A stretch of DNA of 64,000 bases from Burkholderiales bacterium (GTDB taxonomy: Bacteria; Pseudomonadota; Gammaproteobacteria; Burkholderiales; Burkholderiaceae_C). The stretch covers positions 21,725 to 85,724 of the forward strand of contig JAFKGE010000033.1 in NCBI GenBank assembly GCA_017307865.1. The letters are read 5' to 3'. The first letter of the stretch is position 1; each line of letters begins with the position of its first letter. Position numbers and translations under genes: made by a program. Under the pieces are notes generated by a model that saw only the letters and a list, made by a program, of their open reading frames with translations, did not search any database and was not told the DNA's origin. Below are positions 17,679 through 27,164 of the stretch, piece by piece.

Positions 17679-19447
17679 GGCACCGAGATCTGCCGCGCCG
17701 TCGGCGTGGCGTCGAAGTGCAGCACCTTGGGCCAGTTGGGCCAGGTCACGCCCAGCGCCCCGGTGTTGGGGTTGCCGCTGCGCGCAAAGGCCGCCAGCGC
17801 GCCCATCATGGCGTCGGACAGGGCCAGCCGGCCGGCCTTGTTGGCGTCGCTCACGATCGCGTTGGCGTACAGCGAGGGGCCGAAGTTGCCCAGCAGGAAG
17901 GGCAGGTCGAACACGTGCGCCGCGCCGTAGACCTCGTTCCAGGGCGCGGGCTCCTGCTTCCAGTCGAAGCGGTAGGACCACACCTGGCCCGGCGTCTGCG
18001 TCGCCAGCGCGTTCATGTAGTTGTCGCGCATGGCGGTGAAGAACTTGGCGTCGAGGTCGGCGATGGCCACGTCGTAGGCGGCGCCGTCGGCGTAGGCCGG
18101 GTTGATGATGTCGCCGAACGTGGCCGCCTTGGCCTTGGCCGGGTCGAACAGGAAGGGGAACAGCTGCGCGTCCGTCAGCTTGATGCCCACCGGGTGCCCG
18201 ACCAGCGGCAGAAAGCTGGACAGCAGCTTGGACTCGCTCGCCGCCATGCCCGACAGCACCGGCACCTTGGCGTAGTTGCCGGCCAGGATGGCGGCGATCG
18301 GGTCGGCGGCGACCACCGTGCCCTCGGGGATCGGGCCCGAGGCCGTGCTGTTGGGCAGGCCGCCGACGGTTTTCAGGCCCACCTTCAGGATGGTGCTGGC
18401 CGGCTTGCCGCGCAGGTAGGCGGCGATGTCGGCGTTGCTGTGGCCCTGCATCCAGGCGGTGGCGCCGGCCACGTCGGCGGCGCTGCCGTCGTCGATCAGC
18501 AGCTTCATCAGCAGCACGTTGGACAGCGCCTCGTAGGTGGCGACCGGGTTCAGCGCCGGGATGTAGCCGTTGTTGCCGGCCAGGTTGTTGGCCGGCTGCG
18601 GAAAGCCCGGGCTGGTGGCCAGCGAGATGCCGCCCGACAGCGGCACCAGCTTGTGGAACAGGCCGGCGGCGCGGTTGCCCGGCGCCGTCATCACGGCCAG
18701 CACGTTGATGGCGCCGGCCGACTGGCCGGACAGCGTGACGTTGTTCTTGTCGCCGCCGAAGCTGGCGATGTTGCCCTGCACGAACTTCAGCGCCTGCATG
18801 ATGTCCAGCACGGCGTAGTTGCCCGACTGGTCGTCGGCGGTCAGCGTCGGGTCGGCCGCGGTGTCGCGCAGCGCCGGGTGGCGGAAGAAGCCCAGCTGCC
18901 CCAGCCGGTAGTTGGCCGTCACCACCACGGCGTTGGCCTTCTTGGCCAGCGCGGCGCCGTCGTACAGCGGGTCGGCGCTGTAGCCGGTGATGTTGCTGCC
19001 GCCGTAGATGAACACGATCACCGGCAGGTTCTTTTCTTCACTGGCCGGGCGCCAGATGTTGAGCGACAGGCAGTCCTCGCTGCCAGGCGTGTTGCCGCTG
19101 GCCAGGTTGTCGCCCACCGTGGCGTCGAAGGTATTGTGGTTGCCGGGGCTGTACAGGCGCGGGTTCTGGATGCACGAGGCGCCGAACTGGCTGGCCTGCA
19201 GCGTGCCCGACCACGGCGCGGGCGCGCGCGGCGCCTTCCAGCGCAGCGCGCCGCTCGGCGCCTGGGCAAAGGGAATTCCCTTCCAGAACAGGGTGCCGGA
19301 GCGGGCGTTGTCGTTCACGCCTTCGACCGGGCCGTAGGCCGTGTCGCGCTTCACGATCGAATCGCCGTCGCCTCCGCAGGCAGTCAGAATCATGGTGGTG
19401 GCCAAGGCGGCGCCGGCAAGCCAGCGCGATGCCAAAGTGGGTTTCAT
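17675..19447 (-). CDS. Carboxylesterase family lipoprotein (type B)
   Basis: A 590-residue carboxylesterase/lipase family protein. A signal peptide ends in lipobox LTAC (Cys24), so it is probably lipid-anchored. The alpha/beta-hydrolase features are [28 protein letters not shown], the oxyanion VFIYGGSN, and the nucleophile S243 in SGQSAGA; the acidic partner is likely Glu in MAASESK and the histidine in GAAHVFDLP. It would cleave an ester outside the cytoplasm; substrate unknown. Its stop overlaps the kdsB start codon (GTGA), and it interrupts the usual trm112-kdsB adjacency, which suggests a lineage-specific insertion. Confidence 0.9.
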   Translation of the reverse strand: MKPTLASRWLAGAALATTMILTACGGDGDSIVKRDTAYGPVEGVNDNARSGTLFWKGIPFAQAPSGALRWKAPRAPAPWSGTLQASQFGASCIQNPRLYSPGNHNTFDATVGDNLASGNTPGSEDCLSLNIWRPASEEKNLPVIVFIYGGSNITGYSADPLYDGAALAKKANAVVVTANYRLGQLGFFRHPALRDTAADPTLTADDQSGNYAVLDIMQALKFVQGNIASFGGDKNNVTLSGQSAGAINVLAVMTAPGNRAAGLFHKLVPLSGGISLATSPGFPQPANNLAGNNGYIPALNPVATYEALSNVLLMKLLIDDGSAADVAGATAWMQGHSNADIAAYLRGKPASTILKVGLKTVGGLPNSTASGPIPEGTVVAADPIAAILAGNYAKVPVLSGMAASESKLLSSFLPLVGHPVGIKLTDAQLFPFLFDPAKAKAATFGDIINPAYADGAAYDVAIADLDAKFFTAMRDNYMNALATQTPGQVWSYRFDWKQEPAPWNEVYGAAHVFDLPFLLGNFGPSLYANAIVSDANKAGRLALSDAMMGALAAFARSGNPNTGALGVTWPNWPKVLHFDATPTARQISVP

Positions 19448-19534
19448 GCCTCGATGCTCCTCGTTGTTGTGGGTTCGATGACCCGGGCGCATCGTAATGG
19501 GGCGGCGCGGCCCCAGCAAGGGGATTTGCGCGCG

Positions 19535-19741
19535 TCAGAGCGCCGGCGCGCGCGGCGGCAGGGCCTCCAGTTCCTCGTCCGACAGCGTGCGCGCCTCGGC
19601 CTCCAGCATGATGGGGATGCCGTCGCGGATGGGGTAGGCCAGGCGGGCCGAGCGCGAGATCAGCTCCTGCCGGTCGCGGTCGTAGTCCAGCGGACCCTTG
19701 GTGATGGGGCAGACCAGCAGTTCGAGCAGTTTGGCGTCCAT
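19535..19741 (-). CDS. Trm112/YcaR family protein
   Basis: A 68-residue member of the Trm112 family (UPF0434). It begins [18 protein letters not shown] and ends with the conserved [18 protein letters not shown], the usual bacterial form without the full zinc-cysteine set. Short stand-alone copies of this family sit between lpxK and kdsB in many proteobacteria. Their role is poorly defined; eukaryotic homologues activate methyltransferases. Confidence 0.93.
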   Translation of the reverse strand: MDAKLLELLVCPITKGPLDYDRDRQELISRSARLAYPIRDGIPIMLEAEARTLSDEELEALPPRAPAL

Positions 19742-19804
19742 GGTGGGGTTCTCGTTTGCAGGTTATCGCTTATTGATGGCGCTGTGCGCCACCCGCAGCC
19801 CATG

Positions 19805-19942
19805 AAACCCAAAGGGCCGAACGGCCGCGGAGCAGGCCAAGCCAGCGATCGTCGTGGCCGGGCTTGAACCGGCCACTGACGATGCCCCCTTGAGGGGGGA
19901 TGCCGCAACATCGCGCAGCGAGTGGAGCAACGGGGGTGGTTT
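19805..19942 (-). repeat. Family B dispersed repeat, copy 2
   Basis: Begins, on the minus strand, a few bases after the stop of the SMR transporter gene: CCCCCGTTGCTCCACTCGCT, then a C6/G6 hairpin arm, a GTGGCCGG/CCGGCCAC hairpin and TGGCCTGCTCCGCGGCCGTT. Copies 1 and 4 are nearly identical. Confidence 0.85.
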
Positions 19943-19946
19943 CATC

Positions 19947-20279
19947 TCAGTGGGCGGAGGATTTGGAGAGCAGGTTCATGATCAGCACGCCGGCCACGAT
20001 CAGCGCCATGCCCAGCAGGGCCCAGGCGTCCAGCCGCTGGCCGTGCAGCAGCCAGGCGACGACGGTGATCAGCACGATGCCCAGGCCCGACCAGGTGGCG
20101 TAGGCCACGCCCACCGGGATGCTGCGCAGCGTGAGCGACAGCAGCCAGAAGGCCAGGGCGTAGCCGACCACGACCAGCGCGGAAGGGCCCCAGCGCGTGA
20201 AGCCCGCGCTGGACTTGAGGGCGCTGGTGGCGAGCACTTCGCTGACGATGGCGCCCAGCAGGAACAGGTGGTTTTTCAT
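19947..20279 (-). CDS. Small multidrug resistance (SMR) family transporter
   Basis: A 110-residue four-helix inner-membrane protein of the SMR/DMT superfamily. The essential membrane glutamate is E14 ([14 protein letters not shown]), and the conserved [13 protein letters not shown] lies in helix 3. It works as a dual-topology dimer exchanging protons for cationic compounds (EmrE-like) or guanidinium (Gdx/SugE-like); the subtype cannot be assigned by eye. It sits between lpxK and trm112, where other species have no gene, and is followed by a family B repeat. Confidence 0.92.
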   Translation of the reverse strand: MKNHLFLLGAIVSEVLATSALKSSAGFTRWGPSALVVVGYALAFWLLSLTLRSIPVGVAYATWSGLGIVLITVVAWLLHGQRLDAWALLGMALIVAGVLIMNLLSKSSAH

Positions 20280-20304
20280 CGGCCGGTGCGGCGCGGACCA
20301 GGGC

Positions 20305-21339
20305 TCAGGCCCGCTGGCGGGGATGATAGCCCCGCGCGGCCAGGCGCTCGTCCAGCGCGGCAAAGAAGGCGGCCGGCACCTGCAGCTGCAGCGGCACGGC
20401 CAGCGCGTCGGGCCGATGGCGCCACAGCTTCATCGCGTCTTTTTCGGTACAAATCAGGGTCTGTTCCGCTCCCGTCGTGCGCGACCAGCTATTGAAATCG
20501 TAGTGATCGGGCAGGGCCACGGTGTCCGCCAGCGCCAGGCCGGCCTGGCGCAGCAGATCGAAGAAGGCTTGCGGTCGGGCGATGCCGGCGACTGCGGTGA
20601 GCGGCGTGGCCTGCAGCGTGCGCAGCGGCACGGTGCTGCCGTCGGCGCGCAGCGCGTGCTCGGCCAGCTGGCGGGTGGCGCTGAAGGCGGGTTCTGCTGG
20701 GCCGAACGTGCCGGGCGCCGGTACCTCGGTCGCCAGCATGAGGTCGACCGGCCGCGGCCAGGGCTCGCGCAGGGGCCCGGCCGGCCGCAGCCAGCCGTTG
20801 CCGATGCCGCGCGCGTCGAACACCGCGATCTCGACATCGCGCGCCAGCGCCAGGTGCTGCAGGCCGTCGTCGCACACCAGCACGTCCACTTCAGGATGCG
20901 CGGCCAGCAGGGCGCGGCCGGCGGCGGCGCGGCGCGCGCCCACGGCCACCGGCACGCCGGCGCGGCGGCGCAGCAACAGCGGCTCGTCGCCCACGTCGCG
21001 CGGGTCGGCGTCGGGGGCGACTTCACGCACGTCGGTGGTGCGGCGCCCATGCCCGCGCGAGACGATGCCGGGGCGCCAGCCGCGCGCGCGCAGGTGCAGG
21101 GCCACGGCCAGCGTGGTGGGGGTCTTGCCGGCGCCGCCGGCCACCACGTTGCCGACCACGACCACCGGCAGCGGCAGGCGCTCGGCCTGCAGCACGCGCG
21201 TGCGGTACAGCGCGCGGCGCAGGGCCGCCAGCGCGCCGTAGATTTGCGACAGCGGCCACAGCGCGCAGGCCAGCGGGCCGCGTGTGGTCCAGGCCTGCGT
21301 CAGGCGCTGCTCCAGCCGGGCGCGGGCGCCTGCGCGCAT
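20305..21339 (-). CDS. lpxK: Tetraacyldisaccharide 4'-kinase LpxK
   Basis: A 344-residue inner-membrane kinase adding the 4'-phosphate to lipid A. Hydrophobic N-terminal region at about 25-45, Walker A-like [16 protein letters not shown], conserved [26 protein letters not shown] and [10 protein letters not shown]. Residues about 279-300 are encoded by a stretch matching the family A dispersed repeat (20440-20503) in the sense orientation, right before the conserved CTEKD motif. The gene starts ten bases after the exbD stop. Confidence 0.95.
   Translation of the reverse strand: MRAGARARLEQRLTQAWTTRGPLACALWPLSQIYGALAALRRALYRTRVLQAERLPLPVVVVGNVVAGGAGKTPTTLAVALHLRARGWRPGIVSRGHGRRTTDVREVAPDADPRDVGDEPLLLRRRAGVPVAVGARRAAAGRALLAAHPEVDVLVCDDGLQHLALARDVEIAVFDARGIGNGWLRPAGPLREPWPRPVDLMLATEVPAPGTFGPAEPAFSATRQLAEHALRADGSTVPLRTLQATPLTAVAGIARPQAFFDLLRQAGLALADTVALPDHYDFNSWSRTTGAEQTLICTEKDAMKLWRHRPDALAVPLQLQVPAAFFAALDERLAARGYHPRQRA
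20440..20503 (-). repeat. Family A repeat inside lpxK
   Basis: Read on the minus strand it starts GATTTCAATAGCTGGTCGCG and keeps the later AGCG, CAGACCC and GATTTG landmarks of the intergenic copies; it is translated in frame as part of LpxK. Confidence 0.6.
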
Positions 21340-21349
21340 GGCGGCGCCG

Positions 21350-21766
21350 TCAGCGCGCGGCGCCGGTCTGCGCCGCGAAGGTGATGCGCGTGAGGCCCAG
21401 GCGGCGCGCGGCCTCCATGGCGGTGACTACCGCCTGGTGCGTGGCCGCGGCGTCGGCGCTGATGATGAGCACGGTATCGGGCGCCGGCTGGGCGGCGCGC
21501 AGGGCGTCGGCCACGGCCTCGGCGCTGCGTGCGGACAGCGGCTTGTGATCCACCGCGTAGCGGCCGTCGGCGGCCACGGCGACGACGATTTCCTTCGGCC
21601 GGTCGCGCGCGGCGTCGGCGTTGGCCACCGGCAGGGTCAGCTGCAGCTCGGTGAAGCGGTTGTAGGTGGTGGTCAGCATCAAAAAGATCAGGATCACCAG
21701 CAGCACGTCGATGAAGGGCACCAGGTCGATCTGCGGCTCTTCGGGCTGACGCGGGCGGAACTTCAC
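21350..21766 (-). CDS. exbD: ExbD/TolR family biopolymer transport protein
   Basis: A 138-residue inner-membrane protein with one N-terminal transmembrane helix (about 15-35). The functional Asp is in IDLVPFIDVLLVILIFLML, and a periplasmic domain follows. With ExbB it forms a proton-driven motor energising TonB-type transport or, less likely here, the Tol system. The start is GTG (21764-21766), overlapping the exbB stop (GTGA). No tonB gene is adjacent. Confidence 0.93.
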   Translation of the reverse strand: MKFRPRQPEEPQIDLVPFIDVLLVILIFLMLTTTYNRFTELQLTLPVANADAARDRPKEIVVAVAADGRYAVDHKPLSARSAEAVADALRAAQPAPDTVLIISADAAATHQAVVTAMEAARRLGLTRITFAAQTGAAR

Positions 21767-22413
21767 CGCGCGTCTCCCGAGCCGCCGGGGCACAGCGGCT
21801 CCAGGTGGCGCGCAAAGCGCTCGGCGGCCAGCTCCAGCTCCAGCACGTAGCCGTCGACCCGGGCGCGGAAGTAGCGCCAGAAGATCAGCGCCGGGATGGC
21901 GATGATCAGGCCGAACGCGGTGTTGTACAGCGCGGTCGAGATGCCGTGCGCCAGCTGGGCCGGGTTGCCGCCCGACAGCGAGCCGGTGGGCGCCTGCGAG
22001 CCGAAGATCTCGATCATGCCGATGACGGTGCCGAACAGCCCCAGCAGCGGCGCCGCCGAGGCGATGGTGCCCAGCGCCGGCAGGTAGCGCTCCAGCCGGT
22101 GCGCGGCGGTGCGGCCGGCCGCCTCCATGGCGGCGCGCATCTCGGACGCGGTGCAGCGCGGGTTGTTGTTGATGGCGCGCCAGCCGGCGGCCAGCACCTG
22201 GCCCAGGTGGTTGTGCTGCTCCAACTGGTTGACCATCTCGGGCGTGGGCGGGGCGTTGCGCGAGACGTTGATGGCCTCGTCCACCAGGCCCGGCGAGAGC
22301 ACGCGCGAGGTCTTGAGCTGGATGAAGCGCTCGACGATGAAGGCCAGCGCCAGCACGGAGCACAGGATCAGCGGCCAGATCGGCCAGCCGGCCGCTTGTA
22401 TGATCGAAAGCAA
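21763..22413 (-). CDS. exbB: MotA/TolQ/ExbB proton channel family protein
   Basis: A 216-residue motor subunit with three transmembrane helices at about 8-30, 115-140 and 160-185. Family motifs are TIASAAPLLGLFGTVIGMI and GISTALYNTAFGLIIAIPAL. The start is placed at a TTG (22411-22413) six bases behind GGAGAAG; the frame is open upstream to 22575, but that extension is not membrane-like and includes a run of Cys and Arg untypical for the family. Confidence 0.9.
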   Translation of the reverse strand: MLSIIQAAGWPIWPLILCSVLALAFIVERFIQLKTSRVLSPGLVDEAINVSRNAPPTPEMVNQLEQHNHLGQVLAAGWRAINNNPRCTASEMRAAMEAAGRTAAHRLERYLPALGTIASAAPLLGLFGTVIGMIEIFGSQAPTGSLSGGNPAQLAHGISTALYNTAFGLIIAIPALIFWRYFRARVDGYVLELELAAERFARHLEPLCPGGSGDAR

Positions 22414-22773
22414 AGGGACTTCTCCGGGTGCCGCCCGGGCGCTGCCGGGGCGGTCGCAACAGGTGCAAAGGGGGCGCGCGTGATTATCCACCACCGCCGC
22501 GCCCGGGCCGCCTGCGGATTTCCTGTACGCCGCGCTCATGAACAGGATCTGTGGATAACTTTGTGAAGAACCCACGGCCGGAATGCTTGAAATCCAGCAT
22601 TGGCGCGGCTTGTGACAAATTGCTTACGAGATAAGCGAATAAAATACATTGAAAATCAATGACTTGCTCCGAACGATCGTGCGATTGAGACAAATTGCGA
22701 CATCCGCATTTACCCTCGCCACATTGTGGAAGAGTGGCCCGGCCCGCAGTCGCCCGATGGCCCGCCAGAGCGC
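22414..22773. other. Intergenic region between divergent exbB and xseA
   Basis: 360 bases without a convincing gene. From about 22540 to 22700 it is clearly richer in A and T and should hold the divergent promoters. It contains one TGTGGATAA (22550-22558, DnaA-box sequence), a CATTGA/TCAATG inverted repeat (22647-22661) and the stretch GCGAATAAAATACATTG that could hold a -10. No single promoter pair stands out. Confidence 0.5.
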
Positions 22774-24117
22774 ATGAACACTGGGTTTTTGCCGCGCCCG
22801 CCTGATTTGGCGCCGCCTGTGTGGGCGGTTGGGGCGCTGGCGCGCGCCGTGGCGGACGCGCTGGATGCGCGCTTCAACCCCGTGGCCGTGCGCGGCGAGG
22901 TTTCGGGCTTTGCGCGCGCGGCCAGCGGGCATTGCTACTTCACGCTCAAGGACGCCGGCGGCCAGCTGCGCTGCGCCATGTTCCGGCGCGCGGCCAGCCT
23001 GCTTCAGTTCACCCCGCGCGAGGGCGACCAGGTGGAAGTGCGCGCGCGGCTGTCGGTATACGAGGCGCGCGGCGACCTGCAGCTGGTGGTCGAGTCGATG
23101 ACGCGCGCCGGCCAGGGCCAGCTGTTCGAGCAGTTTTTGCGCCTGAAGGCCCGGCTGGAGGCCGAGGGCCTGTTCGACGCCGGCCGCAAGCGCGCCCTGC
23201 CGGCGCAGCCGCGCGGCATCGGCATCGTCACCTCGCTGGGTGCGGCGGCCCTGCACGACGTGCTGACGGCGCTGGCGCGGCGCGCGCCGCACATCCCCGT
23301 GCTGCTGGCGCCCGCGCCGGTGCAGGGCGAGGGAGCGGCGTCCGGCTTGCGCGATGCGCTATCGAAGTTGTATCTGCTGGCGCAGACCGGGAGCGGGCTG
23401 GAGGCCGATTTGTCTAATAAACTTCAGATCCCGCCGATCGAGCTGATCCTGCTGGTGCGCGGCGGTGGCTCGATCGAGGACCTGTGGGCCTTCAACGACG
23501 AGCAGCTGGCGCGCACCATCGCCGCCAGCCCGGTGCCGGTGATCGCCGGCATCGGTCACGAGACCGACTTCACCATCGCCGACTTCGTGGCCGACCTGCG
23601 CGCGCCCACGCCCACCGCCGCCGCCGAGCTGGCCAGCGCCCCGCGCGCGCAGCAGCTGGCCGAGCTGCAGGCGGCCGAGCAGCGCCTGCAGCGCGCGCTG
23701 CAGCGGCGGCTGGACGCCGAGGCCCAGCGCGTCGACCACCTGGCCGCGCGGCTGGGCCGGCCCTCGGGCGCCGTGGCGGCCGAGCAGCTGCGCCTGGCGC
23801 GCTGGGGCCAGCGCCTGCAGCACGCCGGCGCCTGGCGCCTGCAGCAGGAGCGCGATCGCCTGGCCCGCAGCGCCGAGCGCCTGCCCGCCGCGCTGCAACG
23901 CGCCCTGCAAGCGCAGCAGCAGCGCCTGGAGCGCGCCGAGTTGCGCCTGGGCCTGCTCGACCCGCGCCTGGTGCTCGAGCGCGGCTACGCCTGGCTGCAG
24001 GACGCGTCGGGCCAGCCCGTCACGCGCGCGCGCCAGACCCAGGCCGGACAGGCGCTGGCCGCCACGCTGGCCGACGGCACGGTCGAGATGACCGTCACCG
24101 GACGCAGCTTGCGCTGA
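22774..24117 (+). CDS. xseA: Exodeoxyribonuclease VII large subunit
   Basis: A 447-residue XseA, the catalytic subunit of the ssDNA exonuclease made with several XseB subunits. An OB-fold occupies about 12-110 ([20 protein letters not shown]), then the nuclease core with [50 protein letters not shown] and [10 protein letters not shown], then a long coiled coil (about 285-395) and the C-terminal RGYAWLQDA. Residues about 195-218 are encoded by a family A repeat (23358-23426). ATG 22774 is used; GTG 22726 is an alternative. xseB is not adjacent. Confidence 0.95.
   Translation: MNTGFLPRPPDLAPPVWAVGALARAVADALDARFNPVAVRGEVSGFARAASGHCYFTLKDAGGQLRCAMFRRAASLLQFTPREGDQVEVRARLSVYEARGDLQLVVESMTRAGQGQLFEQFLRLKARLEAEGLFDAGRKRALPAQPRGIGIVTSLGAAALHDVLTALARRAPHIPVLLAPAPVQGEGAASGLRDALSKLYLLAQTGSGLEADLSNKLQIPPIELILLVRGGGSIEDLWAFNDEQLARTIAASPVPVIAGIGHETDFTIADFVADLRAPTPTAAAELASAPRAQQLAELQAAEQRLQRALQRRLDAEAQRVDHLAARLGRPSGAVAAEQLRLARWGQRLQHAGAWRLQQERDRLARSAERLPAALQRALQAQQQRLERAELRLGLLDPRLVLERGYAWLQDASGQPVTRARQTQAGQALAATLADGTVEMTVTGRSLR
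23358..23426 (+). repeat. Family A repeat inside xseA
   Basis: CTATCGAAGTTGTATCTGCT, then GGCGC, then GGGCTGGAGGCCGATTTG match intergenic copies (compare 10108-10170 and 58348-58407). The reading frame stays open through it. Confidence 0.75.
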
Positions 24118-24197
24118 GTTCCTACAATGGCCGGGTGTGCCGCCGCGGCCGCCGGCCGCCAGGCACCCGATCAACCGCTGAGAACAGGAGAATCCGC

Positions 24198-24779
24198 ATG
24201 GAACGCACCCTTCCCCCCCTGCCGTACCCGATCGACGCCCTGGCGCCCGCCTACAGCAAGGAAACGCTGGAATACCACCACGGCAAGCACCACAAGGCCT
24301 ACGTCGACAAGCTCAACGAGCTGCAAAAGGGCACCGAGTTCGAGAACATGGAGCTCGAAGCCATCATCAAGAAGGCCCAGGGCGGCATCTTCAACCAGGC
24401 CGCGCAGATCTGGAACCACACCTTCTTCTGGAACTGCATGAAGCCCCAGGGCGGCGGCGAGCCCGCCGGCGCGCTGGCCGCGGCCATCGCCAAGAAGTGG
24501 GGCAGCTACGCCGACTTCCGCAAGGCCTTTGCCGCCAGCGCCGGCGGCAACTTCGGCAGCGGCTGGACCTGGCTGGTGAAAAAGGCCGACGGCAGCGTCG
24601 ACATCGTCAACACCAGCAACGCCGGCAATCCCATGACGGCCGGCGACAAGCCCGTGCTGACCGTGGACGTGTGGGAGCACGCCTACTACATCGACTACCG
24701 CAACGCGCGGCCCAAGTTCGTCGAGGCCTTCTTCGACAAACTGGTCAACTGGGACTTCGCGGCCAAGAACTTCGGCTGA
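24198..24779 (+). CDS. sodB: Superoxide dismutase (Fe type)
   Basis: A 193-residue Fe/Mn-family superoxide dismutase, cytosolic. Metal ligands are His in [12 protein letters not shown], His in [10 protein letters not shown], and Asp/His in [11 protein letters not shown]. The combination [13 protein letters not shown] and [10 protein letters not shown] is typical of iron enzymes. It is 80 bases downstream of xseA with its own GGAG ribosome site and ends at a bidirectional terminator. Confidence 0.96.
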   Translation: MERTLPPLPYPIDALAPAYSKETLEYHHGKHHKAYVDKLNELQKGTEFENMELEAIIKKAQGGIFNQAAQIWNHTFFWNCMKPQGGGEPAGALAAAIAKKWGSYADFRKAFAASAGGNFGSGWTWLVKKADGSVDIVNTSNAGNPMTAGDKPVLTVDVWEHAYYIDYRNARPKFVEAFFDKLVNWDFAAKNFG

Positions 24780-24798
24780 TTGCTGGTCATCCGCATGC

Positions 24799-24824
24799 AA
24801 AAGCCGCCTTCGGGCGGCTTTTTG
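24799..24824. terminator. Bidirectional terminator between sodB and the DUF192 gene
   Basis: AAAAGCCGCC-TTCG-GGCGGCTTTTT, with A and T runs on both sides, lying between two convergent genes. Confidence 0.88.
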
Positions 24825-24842
24825 CTTTGCGGGCCGCGAACT

Positions 24843-25304
24843 TCAACGGGCCTGAAACACGCTGCCGCCCAGCTTGTGGCCGGCCTTGACGTGGTGTTCG
24901 GCAAACCAGCCCTGGTTCATCTCCAGCACGTAGCGCACCGGCTTGGCCGAGCAATGGTTGCTCTCGTCCAGCGGCTTCATGTCGGCCAGGTTGACGATGG
25001 TGCCGTCGTCGGCAATGAAGGCGGCGGTGAGCGGGATCAGGGTGTTTTTCATCCAGAAACACTGCTCGCCCGGCTGCTCGAACACGAACAGCATGCCCTC
25101 GGTCGGCGGCATGTCGCGCCGGTTCATCAGGCCGATCTGGCGCTGCAGCGGGGTGCTGGCCACCTGGACGTCGATGCGGTACATGCCCACCGTCAGCTGC
25201 ACGCGCGGCAGGTCGAGCTGCGGCCCCATCTGGGCCAAGGCGGGGGCGCCGGACAGGCTGGCGGCGAGCAACAAGGTCAAGGACCGGCGGCGGGTGAGCG
25301 ACAT
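24843..25304 (-). CDS. DUF192 family secreted protein
   Basis: A 153-residue protein with a signal peptide (residues 1-24, ALA-Q type cut) and a DUF192 domain: LMNRRDMPPTEGMLFVFEQ, the CFWMKNTLIPL core and VLEMNQGWFAEHHVKAG. Members are small beta-rich periplasmic or extracellular proteins of unknown function. Convergent with sodB. Confidence 0.93.
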   Translation of the reverse strand: MSLTRRRSLTLLLAASLSGAPALAQMGPQLDLPRVQLTVGMYRIDVQVASTPLQRQIGLMNRRDMPPTEGMLFVFEQPGEQCFWMKNTLIPLTAAFIADDGTIVNLADMKPLDESNHCSAKPVRYVLEMNQGWFAEHHVKAGHKLGGSVFQAR

Positions 25305-25409
25305 GGCGTGGGCGGATGGTAGGCGGCAGGCGTGGGAAAGCCTGCAAAACGACTGGCATTTTGCAGGCTTTCGGGGCCGGGGGCGCGAGGCCCCGGCGCT
25401 GGCGCCCGA

Positions 25410-25634
25410 TCAGGCGGCCGGCTTGGCAGCGCGCTTTTTGGCGTGCTTGGTGCTGTGCTTCTTGGCAGCGTGCTTCTTGGCCTTGTGGGCCTTGGCCGTT
25501 TTGGCCGCGGGGGCGGCGGCAGCCGGAGCTTCGGCCGCGGCCGGGGCCGCCGGAGCGGCGGGGGCAGCGGGCGCCTGGGCCCAAGCGCCGCAGGCGATGA
25601 GCGCGGCGGTCAGTGCGGTGAGGAGTTGCTTCAT
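25410..25634 (-). CDS. Small secreted Ala/Lys-rich protein
   Basis: A 74-residue predicted secreted protein: a signal peptide (MKQLLTALTAALIACGAWAQ) followed by an Ala/Pro-rich stretch and a highly basic Lys/His/Ala tail resembling histone H1-type repeats (AHKAKKHAAKKHSTKHAKKR). No known family recognised. The start at 25634 was chosen for the signal peptide; MVI could be added from 25643. Such basic secreted peptides are often annotated as hypothetical in this family. Confidence 0.72.
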   Translation of the reverse strand: MKQLLTALTAALIACGAWAQAPAAPAAPAAPAAAEAPAAAAPAAKTAKAHKAKKHAAKKHSTKHAKKRAAKPAA

Positions 25635-25846
25635 GATGACCATTTCTTGAACAGGGTTCGATGATGGGACTGCAGCGCGCGAACCGTCGTGCCGCCTCAG
25701 CATAACGGCGCAGCTTGCCCGGCGGTTGACGGCGTCGTGCACGGATCGCGCACGCTCTCGTGTCGGTAGAATTTCCGTCATCCGGGCCCGGCTTTGCCGG
25801 CTCGCCCGCAAGCTTTTTTCATTGTTTTGCACGGAGACGCGCGCGC

Positions 25847-27106
<1,260 letters not shown>

Positions 27107-27122
27107 CCCGCGCCCTGCCAAC

Positions 27123-27149
27123 AAAAAAACCGCCCTCGGGCGGTTTTTT
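27123..27149. terminator. Bidirectional terminator between icd and ppiD
   Basis: ACCGCCC-TC-GGGCGGT hairpin flanked by seven A residues and six T residues, between convergent genes. Confidence 0.9.
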
Positions 27150-27164
27150 ATCGGCCAGCATGCC

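Noticed and set aside
22550..22558. TGTGGATAA, a DnaA-box sequence, and another at 63931
   Set aside because: Single isolated boxes without a cluster, AT-rich unwinding region or replication genes; no origin is supported.
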